61,129 nucleotides of DNA, taken from NCBI RefSeq assembly GCF_018375725.1, contig NZ_JAHACR010000004.1, forward strand, positions 1-61,129. The letters run 5' to 3'. The notes beneath the pieces were generated by a model. The model was not told the origin of the DNA, did no database searches, and was given only the letters and a program-made list of their open reading frames with translations. Shown here piece by piece: positions 51,922 through 58,933 of the stretch (the stretch's first letter is position 1; the number at the start of each line of letters is the position of its first letter). The DNA comes from Burkholderia sp. (GTDB taxonomy: Bacteria > Pseudomonadota > Gammaproteobacteria > Burkholderiales > Burkholderiaceae). The translations under genes and the position numbers were made by a program.

Positions 51922-53870
51922 GAAGTACCTCTGCCTCGATCCTTGACACGCCCCAAACGCTATCTGGGGCTCGCGCCGTGCCGGCCACATCCTTGCCCGC
52001 CCCACGTGCCCTGCGGGCCTTCGAGTTGCTGGCGGCTCAGCCGATCAGCCTGGTCGGCATTCCGCCGGCCGAACGTGACGCTATCGTGGTGACTGCCGTG
52101 GCCGATGCCGCAGGCCACGAGCATCCAGTGAGTCGTTTCGGTGATCGGGTCTGGGACCTCGCGCCGGAGATCGAGGCGAAGAACCGCAAGGGTTCGGCCC
52201 TGAAGATCGTTTGGCCGGACGACGTACCGAAAGCACTGATCGACGATGCCAAGGCGGCACTCTATTGTGCTCAGCGACGCGGCCCCCACGGGCGAAAGTG
52301 GTCCGGCAGCTCGATAGCGGATATTGGCCGCTCGGGCGTCCTGGCTCTGAGATATCTCGCACAATTGGGGCTGGCCGACTTCAGTCAGGTACGAGCTCTG
52401 CACCTGTCTGACCACATCGCGGATTTGCGGCGTACGCTCAAGCCCGTGTCGGTGCGTGGTCGGCTGCAAATTGTCGACCTGGTCTGGACGTTCCATACGG
52501 AAGTCCTGCACCCGTTGCTCGAGCACCCGTGGGCGGGGCTCGCCCTTTGGGATGCATGTGGCGGCAATGAAGATAATCGGATGCCGTCAGGGCGGACCGG
52601 CACGACCCCCGTGATCCCGCGGTCGGTGCAGCGCATACTTTTCGCCTACTGCGAGGCCAGTCTTGCGCAGGCGGACGAGCTGTTTCAGGCTCGAGACGCG
52701 GGCGGGCTCGGGGCGCCCAAGCGCCCCGCAATGACTTCGATCCGCAATGCGGTCCTATACCTCTTGCAGATCTCCTCCGGAATGCGCAACTCGGAGAGCA
52801 CCGGCGTGACCAGCGGATGTTGGCGTACCGAACAGCGCAACGGCGTGACGTATCACTGGGTGCGCACGCGCGAAGTCAAGACGACCGGCGGAACCGAGGT
52901 CGACTTTCTGGTGCCGCCGGAGGCTATTCGCGCGCTTGAGATCCTGCAGCGCTACGCCCAACCGCTCCAAGCACGGTTGGTCGGCGAGGCGCGATGGCTC
53001 GAAGACCTGATGGCGCAGGGCCCCGATCTCACCGGCCACCTGTGCAACGGCATGAAAATGGCTGAGGCCGCGCACCGCCTGAACCATGTGCGAGAGATCG
53101 GCCGGCATCTGGTTCTAGGACTGAACGTGAAAGCCTCGGATCATCTGGGAACCGGTTCGCGGGTCGAGGTGCTGAGTTCAGCATCCTGCGGGTACCAATT
53201 GAAGCAATTGGCCGCGGCCGCCGGGACAGAGTGGAACCTGGCCAACCATCAGTGCCGCCGCACCTTCGCGTACAACGTCGCGAACTCGCGGTTGGGCCGA
53301 ATGGGCCTCGTCTTCCTGAAGTGGCAACTCAAACATGCGTCGATGTCGTGGACGCAGCTCTACGCTGCCAGCCCGCACCAGGATCACGCCCTATATCGCG
53401 AGTTCGAGGAGGAAATGGCCGACGCGCGGCTGGGGCTGCTGGAAAGTTGGGCGCATTCCGATGCGCTGCTCAGCGGGGGTGCCGGCAAGAAGATCATGCA
53501 GACGCGCACGCGTGCCGCACGCGACCTCAAGCAACTCCTGAGACAAACCGCCGAGTCGATCGAACTGCGCAGCACCGGACACGCGTGGTGCATCAGTGGT
53601 ACGCGAGGATGTCACGGCCAGGGGGTGTACGACCCATCAATGTGCGCGGGGTGCTCGCAGGCCATCATCGACCAGGGGCAAGCATCTGCCTGGCAGATGA
53701 TTCACCTGGACAACCTGCGGCTAGCTGCGATCACCGACTGCGGTCCCGCAGTGGCCGATAAGGCGCGGCGCGTGGTGGAGCGCTCGACGCAGGTGCTGCG
53801 GGATCTCGGCTGTGCGCTGCCGACCGATGACCGGGCCCGGGCGTACACTGCCGCGCTGGAGGGAGCATGA
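51918..53870 (+). CDS. Tyrosine recombinase 3 of a trio
   Basis: A 650-residue protein with catalytic features: Arg in SSGMRNSESTGV, CRRTFAYN block, LKHASMSWTQLY (His and Tyr). A C-terminal Cys-rich region (CISGTRGCHG, then MCAGC) may bind zinc. It overlaps the previous gene and the next gene by 4 bases each, so the four genes form one coupled operon. Three different tyrosine recombinases in a row define RIT-type modules, and the large size and C-terminal partner recall Tn554. Confidence 0.82.
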   Translation: MRSTSASILDTPQTLSGARAVPATSLPAPRALRAFELLAAQPISLVGIPPAERDAIVVTAVADAAGHEHPVSRFGDRVWDLAPEIEAKNRKGSALKIVWPDDVPKALIDDAKAALYCAQRRGPHGRKWSGSSIADIGRSGVLALRYLAQLGLADFSQVRALHLSDHIADLRRTLKPVSVRGRLQIVDLVWTFHTEVLHPLLEHPWAGLALWDACGGNEDNRMPSGRTGTTPVIPRSVQRILFAYCEASLAQADELFQARDAGGLGAPKRPAMTSIRNAVLYLLQISSGMRNSESTGVTSGCWRTEQRNGVTYHWVRTREVKTTGGTEVDFLVPPEAIRALEILQRYAQPLQARLVGEARWLEDLMAQGPDLTGHLCNGMKMAEAAHRLNHVREIGRHLVLGLNVKASDHLGTGSRVEVLSSASCGYQLKQLAAAAGTEWNLANHQCRRTFAYNVANSRLGRMGLVFLKWQLKHASMSWTQLYAASPHQDHALYREFEEEMADARLGLLESWAHSDALLSGGAGKKIMQTRTRAARDLKQLLRQTAESIELRSTGHAWCISGTRGCHGQGVYDPSMCAGCSQAIIDQGQASAWQMIHLDNLRLAAITDCGPAVADKARRVVERSTQVLRDLGCALPTDDRARAYTAALEGA

Positions 53871-54304
53871 GCAGCCGTGCAGGCACCTCGCCCGACGATA
53901 CGCGGCCCGGGTCGGCGCCCCGGCGCCGTAGCAGAGGGAAGACGCGCGAAGCGCTACAGCTGGCGATCCTCCGGGTCAAGACGAGGGGACTGAAATTGAG
54001 CATCTCCTCCGTCGCGGCGGAGGCTGGCGTAAGCGCCGGCCTCATTCACAATACGTACCCCGACATCGCCGAAGAGATCCGCACTCAAGTCGGCCGCGGC
54101 ATTCGGCAGCAGCGCGACGCCACGGTTGCGGAGGTCAAGAAGGTAAGAGAACAGCTGAAGACCGTCCGCGCGGAGCGAGACGCTGCACTGGCTGATGTCG
54201 CGACGCTGGCGTCGATTAATGAAACACTGCGTCAGGAGATTGCAACGCTGCAGGCGGTAGCTTCTGGAAAGATCCATGTTCTGCCCCCTGTGAGGGACGT
54301 TTAA
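53867..54304 (+). CDS. HTH plus coiled-coil protein, Tn554 TnpC-like (DUF6262-like)
   Basis: A 145-residue protein. Residues about 25-70 (ALQLAILRVKTRGLKLSISS, AAEAGVSAGLIHNTYP) form a TetR-like HTH. Residues about 80-135 (VAEVKKVREQLKTVRAERDA) form a coiled coil. The position after the recombinases and this layout match TnpC-type accessory proteins, which influence the orientation or efficiency of transposition in Tn554. Overlap of 4 bases with recombinase 3. Confidence 0.75.
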   Translation: MSSRAGTSPDDTRPGSAPRRRSRGKTREALQLAILRVKTRGLKLSISSVAAEAGVSAGLIHNTYPDIAEEIRTQVGRGIRQQRDATVAEVKKVREQLKTVRAERDAALADVATLASINETLRQEIATLQAVASGKIHVLPPVRDV

Positions 54305-54370
54305 GTCGTATGCTGGGATCCCTTTGATCTCATTGCATTTTCCCGGTAACCGACAATCGCCAAACCGGTG

Positions 54371-54679
54371 TTACGGAGTCGCCGACCGCACTCGGAGAAA
54401 CCGTTCTACCGGTACGACGGCCACGACGCCATCGCCGCCCGATTGTTCGTTCGCGACCGTCGTAATTTCCTCGACCAGCGCGTCGACGCTCTCTGCGACC
54501 GTAAAGACTTCGATCCTGATGTGTTCCGTTGTCCAGTCGTTGCCAAAGAAGTTGGGATGCGCGCCGAATCCCTTTGCCTTGGTCACCGTCATTCCATGGA
54601 TGTGCAACGCACCCAATCGCTGCTCGAGCGCGGTGAGCACCTCGGGCCGCAGCACTGCGACAACGCATTTCAGTTCCAT
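54371..54679 (-). CDS. PII-like protein (CutA/DUF3240-type) of metal-efflux operon
   Basis: A 102-residue protein starting at ATG 54679 with AGGAGG 5 bases upstream. The pattern (ELKCVVAVLRPEVLTALEQRL, MTVTKAKGFGAH, AVVPVERFLRVRSA) matches the PII-like fold. Such proteins often accompany cus/czc RND efflux genes and may sense metal or nucleotides. It is the last gene of the minus-strand copper cargo, next to the recombinase module in convergent orientation. Confidence 0.75.
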   Translation of the reverse strand: MELKCVVAVLRPEVLTALEQRLGALHIHGMTVTKAKGFGAHPNFFGNDWTTEHIRIEVFTVAESVDALVEEITTVANEQSGGDGVVAVVPVERFLRVRSATP

Positions 54680-54715
54680 CACATCCTCCTGCTTCGAAAT
54701 TGAAACGCCCGGCGG

Positions 54716-55273
54716 CTATCCCTTCGGCGCCCACTTTGCATCGACTGCCGCTTGAATCTTCGCTGCGTCCCGGACACCAGCTTGCGTCATCTGGTAAGCG
54801 ATTTCGGCTGTGCCTTGGCAAACCGGGCACGACACCGCCATCTTGTCCTCGAAGCACTGAAGGTTCGAACGATGCTCGCCGCGGTTCTCGCATCCGCACC
54901 AGCAGTAGAGCTTGTTGAGCGTCGCGGGGATCTGGGTCGCGACCCAGTACGCGTGCCGCACAGCAATGTCGGGAAACTGCACCGGGTTCAGTACATGCGA
55001 GGCATCCGATACGCCCGATGAAATGATGCGCAGTCCATCTGGGCGCAGCATTCCGACTCGCCAGCCGGGTACCTGCTGGACCGTGTTCTCCAGCGTGACC
55101 GCAGCGCTTTTTGGACCAAAGGCCCAATGCACAAGTGAAGGCCCCCAAACCAACGCCGTCGATACCGCGAGAATCAGGGCAAGCAGAGACAGCAGATTCA
55201 ACTTCACCTTGACGACACGACCGGAGCGCTCGTTGGCGGCGCTGCCAGACTGATGTCGTTTGTATCGTTTCAT
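54716..55273 (-). CDS. PCYCGC-motif membrane-anchored protein
   Basis: A 185-residue protein from ATG 55273 (GGGAG upstream). One N-terminal membrane helix (LNLLSLLALILAVSTALVWG) leads to a periplasmic part with a Cys-rich signature: KLYCWCGCENRGEHRSNL followed by CFEDK and CPVCQG. This resembles the PCYCGC-motif family, often next to copper or mercury genes. The Cys cluster likely binds metal or heme. Confidence 0.75.
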   Translation of the reverse strand: MKRYKRHQSGSAANERSGRVVKVKLNLLSLLALILAVSTALVWGPSLVHWAFGPKSAAVTLENTVQQVPGWRVGMLRPDGLRIISSGVSDASHVLNPVQFPDIAVRHAYWVATQIPATLNKLYCWCGCENRGEHRSNLQCFEDKMAVSCPVCQGTAEIAYQMTQAGVRDAAKIQAAVDAKWAPKG

Positions 55274-55295
55274 TTTCAATCTCCCAAACTCCCGC

Positions 55296-55457
55296 TCAGG
55301 TTCCGGAACGCGGATACATCGTGCTTCCACACGACAGCATGCCGTGCATCATCCCGCTATGCATCCCCCACATCGCGGCCGTGCCCAGCACCGCTAGCAG
55401 GCCGATGGCCGCGAGTAGGCCAATGATGAAATTGACGATTGGTTTCCCAGTGAACAT
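55296..55457 (-). CDS. 53-residue Met/His-containing membrane peptide
   Basis: ATG 55457 with GGAG about 8 bases upstream. One membrane helix (FIIGLLAAIGLLAVLGTAAM) and a tail GMHSGMMHGMLSCG with Met and His residues suited to Cu(I)/Ag(I). Co-directional with the copper genes. Confidence 0.65.
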   Translation of the reverse strand: MFTGKPIVNFIIGLLAAIGLLAVLGTAAMWGMHSGMMHGMLSCGSTMYPRSGT

Positions 55458-55534
55458 ATACGCTCCGTGAAGCGGACCGGAGCGGTGGCAAATGCCATCG
55501 CTCCGGCCCGATGTACCGACGTAAGTCGGCGGGC

Positions 55535-55762
55535 TCAGTGTTCGGCTTTGTCCGTCAGGCGAGTGTCCACACCGGAACCGTCAGCGTGAGATTGCATGCC
55601 GCGCATCATGAAAATCATCGATAGCGGGCAGATAAACCCACTGGCGATAACGGCGAGCGTTGCAAGCGGGCCTCTGAGCGGAGGAAATGCCCAGTACCCG
55701 AGGGCGATGACGGCGACCAGTGCGGACCCAACAGCCACCATGGTTTTCCAGTTGCATTTCAT
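55535..55762 (-). CDS. DUF2933-like small membrane protein
   Basis: A 75-residue protein with two hydrophobic segments (VAVGSALVAVIALGYWAF and LATLAVIASGFICPLSMIFM), then MRGMQSH. Size and the CPLSM region match the DUF2933 family common in copper-resistance loci. Confidence 0.7.
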   Translation of the reverse strand: MKCNWKTMVAVGSALVAVIALGYWAFPPLRGPLATLAVIASGFICPLSMIFMMRGMQSHADGSGVDTRLTDKAEH

Positions 55763-55814
55763 GTGAAGTCCTTGTCAAGCGGAATTCAATGCGAGTCATG
55801 TGGTCTGGCTTGCG

Positions 55815-56102
55815 TCACTTTGACGGTGCCGCACCCGCCTGGTCGGAATACTTCATCATGATGTCGCTCATCGCGCGCATCATCTCGGCGTGCATTCGCA
55901 TTGCGGTCTTCGAGTCCAGTCCGGCGCTCCCCCCCATCATCGGGCAACCACCCATCATGCCGCCCATCATCATCGAGCCGTGACCGTGCTCACGATCTTG
56001 CGCCGACGTGCCGGACGCTGAACCAGTGGCAGCGAAGCTCACTGCGCTCGCTGCAACCAATAGTGTGGAAAGGACCGCCATTCGTGCATGACTTGCGTTC
56101 AT
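55815..56102 (-). CDS. Secreted Met-rich copper-associated protein
   Basis: A 95-residue protein starting at ATG 56102, with a signal peptide (MAVLSTLLVAASAVSFA). The mature part is rich in Met, His and Gly (HGHGSMMMGGMMGGCPMMGG), a soft-metal-binding composition. Probably a periplasmic Cu/Ag binder. Confidence 0.7.
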   Translation of the reverse strand: MNASHARMAVLSTLLVAASAVSFAATGSASGTSAQDREHGHGSMMMGGMMGGCPMMGGSAGLDSKTAMRMHAEMMRAMSDIMMKYSDQAGAAPSK

Positions 56103-56221
56103 GTATATCTCCATCTGCATTCAAAGAATCGAACATGCGACGCTTCCCGGATGAATACGCGGGCCACGAGCGAACTCGGGCCGCGGTACGGAACCGCTGG
56201 GCAAGCGTCGACGGATGAGAG

Positions 56222-56584
56222 TTACAACGAACGCGGGGGTGGTGCTGGCAGCTCAGGAATGAACTGCTCGGCGAGGAACGGCGTGATGGCCCGATAGTCG
56301 GCCGTAGAAACGACGATGCCGACGCGATGCGACATCGGTATAGCCAGCATCCCGCACACGGCACTTCCCATGCCCGCGTGGCACGCAGATGGACGATCGC
56401 TGGTACCGAGAGGCTTCGTACCGGACGTGCATCCGGTCGCTTCGATCGCACTTGCTGCCTTCATGTGATGCTGTACCGCTGGCATCGACGACATTTCTGG
56501 ACACAACGCCGCCTGTGCGGGGTAACCGAGCATTGGCAACCACGCAATCAGAAAGCAGGCAACGAGTTTGACCCAGAATTTCAT
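56222..56584 (-). CDS. Secreted protein of copper locus, CopL-like
   Basis: A 120-residue protein with a signal peptide (MKFWVKLVACFLIAWLPMLG ... AQA) and a mature part with Cys and His (ALCPEMSS, VQHHMKAA, SACHAGMGSAVCGML). It resembles CopL-type or DUF2946-type proteins found before copper genes, but the family is not certain. Confidence 0.6.
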   Translation of the reverse strand: MKFWVKLVACFLIAWLPMLGYPAQAALCPEMSSMPAVQHHMKAASAIEATGCTSGTKPLGTSDRPSACHAGMGSAVCGMLAIPMSHRVGIVVSTADYRAITPFLAEQFIPELPAPPPRSL

Positions 56585-56635
56585 GATTTCCAGTATAGGC
56601 GCCGATCAGTCCCGCTGCGACCGCCGGCAGCTGCG

Positions 56636-58507
56636 CTATTGCGCCACATCGCCCGACTGCAACCGCTTCAGATGGGCCAGGAACGTGTCCGCGCCAATAA
56701 ATCCGATCAATTGCGCATCGGGCTGTGGCCGACCAGTCTTGTCGAAGAAGATCAGCGCCGGAGGGCCGAACAGACCGAACCGCCGCAACATGGCCGTGTC
56801 GGCCTCGGTGTTCTTCGTCACGTCGATGCGCAGCAACTTCCAATGCGTGAACTCGTTCATCACGCGCGCATCCGTGAACGTGAAGCGTTCGAGTTCCTTG
56901 CAGGTGATGCACCAGTCCGCGTAGAAGTCCACCATGACAGGTTGACCTCGTGCTGCCTTGAGCGCCTCGTCCAGCTTCGCGTTCGAGGTTATCGTGTCGA
57001 ATTGCGTTGCCGCACTTGTGCCGCCGCCCGCCGACGTCGATGTCCGAGTCAATCCGCCCAGCGGCGTCAAAATGTCGAAGTTGCCCGATGCGACGCCAAC
57101 AAACTCGGCAATACCAGCGACCAGCAGCAACACACCGAGCGCTTTGCCGACTCGCGCGATGCCCGTAGCATCCGCCGGTAACGGGTCGATCGCCCGCAGC
57201 ATCGTCCCGCAAGCGGTGAGCAGCAACGCGATCAGCGACATCAGCAGCCACGCGGGCAGCAGCGAATAAACGAACCACAGCGCGGCGGCCAACAGCATGA
57301 CCCCCAGCGTGTTCTGGACGGCGACCATCCAGTGTCCCGACTTGGGCAGCAAGCGCGTTCCGAACGTACCGACGAGCAACAATGGAATGCCGATTCCGAT
57401 ACCCATCAGATACAGCGCCAGCGCACCGCCTGAGATGTCACGACTGTTTGCGATGTAGAGCAGTGCGCCGGCCAGCGCCGGTGTGGAACACGGCCCTACG
57501 ATCAGCGCGGACAACATGCCCATCACGAACACGGGCCCAACACGGCCGCCGGGCAAGCGCTTGCTCCATCCCGCAAACCGCGTCTGCCAACCCGTCGGCA
57601 GTTGCAATCGGAACACGCCGAACATACCGAGCGCGAACGCGAGCATGAGCATGCCGAACGTGGCCAGCAACCAGGGTTTCTGCGTCAGCGCCACGAGCGG
57701 AATGCCGATGACGGCCGCGACAGTTCCGGCTGCCGCATACGTGATCGCCAGTCCTTGCACATAGGCCAACGACAGCGAGAACCCGCGCCATACCGGCAAC
57801 CGCTCGCGAGTACCGTCAATGACCGCCGTGACGATCGGAATGAGCGGATACATGCACACGGTACCCGCCATCAGCAGACCCGCCAACAGGAAGCCAAGCA
57901 TTTCGGCGATGCCGATACCATTGGCCGGCCGCAGCGGTAGACCGAGTACGGTGGCCTGCCGGTCTTTCTCTGCGACAGGGAAGTCCGCCCCCTTCGCGCT
58001 CCCCACGAGCGCGGCAGGCGTCACCCCACCGTCCGCAGCGATCCGAAAGCGGCGAGTCTGAGGCGGATAACAGACACCAACGTCTGCACATCCCTGGGAT
58101 GTCACCGTCAGCGTGGCGCTTGACGTGACGGCGGCGGACAGCGGAAGAAGAATTCGGACCGGCTGGTGATAGACCTGCACGACACCGAACGTGGGGTCGT
58201 TCTTGGTTTCGGAGGGAGGCATCGCAACCGGTTTTACCGGCGCGCCGCTCACCGCAAAGCTGAATCGGTCACGATACAGGTAATACCCGGGCTTCGTCTT
58301 GAAGTCGAGCACGACCTCCTTATGGCTCGCAAGGCTGACGGTCAACGGAAATGCCTGCTCGGGCGCCAGCAATTCGGATTCGTTGACTGCGTATGCCGCA
58401 AAGGATACAAGTCCGAACACCAGCACAAGGACGAAGCGAAGCATGCGACTCAACGCGTCCGCTGTTCGATAGACGTACCGATACGTGTTAGAGGATGTCG
58501 TGCGCAT
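56636..58507 (-). CDS. dsbD: DsbD, thiol:disulfide interchange protein
   Basis: A 623-residue protein. After the signal peptide comes an N-terminal periplasmic domain with Cys pair (CADVGVCYPP), a CcdA-like membrane domain of about eight helices, and a C-terminal thioredoxin domain with DWCITCKELE. It carries electrons from cytoplasmic thioredoxin to periplasmic proteins, here probably keeping copper-locus proteins reduced. ATG 58507 has GAGGAG 6 bases upstream; ATG 58444 is an alternative. Confidence 0.9.
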   Translation of the reverse strand: MRTTSSNTYRYVYRTADALSRMLRFVLVLVFGLVSFAAYAVNESELLAPEQAFPLTVSLASHKEVVLDFKTKPGYYLYRDRFSFAVSGAPVKPVAMPPSETKNDPTFGVVQVYHQPVRILLPLSAAVTSSATLTVTSQGCADVGVCYPPQTRRFRIAADGGVTPAALVGSAKGADFPVAEKDRQATVLGLPLRPANGIGIAEMLGFLLAGLLMAGTVCMYPLIPIVTAVIDGTRERLPVWRGFSLSLAYVQGLAITYAAAGTVAAVIGIPLVALTQKPWLLATFGMLMLAFALGMFGVFRLQLPTGWQTRFAGWSKRLPGGRVGPVFVMGMLSALIVGPCSTPALAGALLYIANSRDISGGALALYLMGIGIGIPLLLVGTFGTRLLPKSGHWMVAVQNTLGVMLLAAALWFVYSLLPAWLLMSLIALLLTACGTMLRAIDPLPADATGIARVGKALGVLLLVAGIAEFVGVASGNFDILTPLGGLTRTSTSAGGGTSAATQFDTITSNAKLDEALKAARGQPVMVDFYADWCITCKELERFTFTDARVMNEFTHWKLLRIDVTKNTEADTAMLRRFGLFGPPALIFFDKTGRPQPDAQLIGFIGADTFLAHLKRLQSGDVAQ

Positions 58508-58582
58508 GTTGGTCTCCTCGGCCGCCCCTTTGGCGTACCGGCGCGCGGACAGACGCCTGCGCGCCGGGCACCAATGTTTTCG

Positions 58583-58933
58583 TCAGGAACGCTTTTCCAG
58601 TTTCACGATGGTCAGGGTGCCGTTGACTTCTTCAACGCGCACCTTGACCTTGTCGCCTTCCTTAATCTGCTTGACCATCGCGGCATCCTTCGCTTTGAAC
58701 GCCATCGTCATCGGCGGCATGCCGACGTTTTCGAGCGCGCCGTGCTTCAACGTGACCATGCCGGTCGCCGTGTCGACCTTCTTGACCTCCGCGTCGGTGA
58801 GTGCGTTGTTCGACGACGCCTTCATCGCGGAAGCTTTGGTCGACATGTCCATGCCAGCCATGTCGTTGCCGGCAAATGCGGGCGTGACGAAAGCGGCTGC
58901 GAGTGCGGCAGATACAACGATGAGCTTCTTCAT
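58583..58933 (-). CDS. cusF: CusF-like periplasmic Cu/Ag chaperone
   Basis: A 116-residue protein from ATG 58933 (GGAGAAG upstream) with signal peptide (AAFVTPAFA). The mature domain has the CusF core (VKKVDTATGMVTLKHGALEN, VGMPPMTMAFKAKDA) with the Met and His residues that bind Cu(I)/Ag(I). CusF hands metal to the CusCBA pump. Its ATG overlaps the cusA stop by 3 to 4 bases. Confidence 0.88.
   Translation of the reverse strand: MKKLIVVSAALAAAFVTPAFAGNDMAGMDMSTKASAMKASSNNALTDAEVKKVDTATGMVTLKHGALENVGMPPMTMAFKAKDAAMVKQIKEGDKVKVRVEEVNGTLTIVKLEKRS

Noticed and set aside
48588..54330. Terminal inverted repeats of the recombinase module
   Set aside because: I compared both ends by eye (left near 48590-48640, right near 54290-54350) and saw only a short CGTCC match, not a convincing repeat.
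56253..57278. 341-codon frame overlapping dsbD
   Set aside because: dsbD in the other frame has the CITC motif, helices and strong start; this frame is a shadow.
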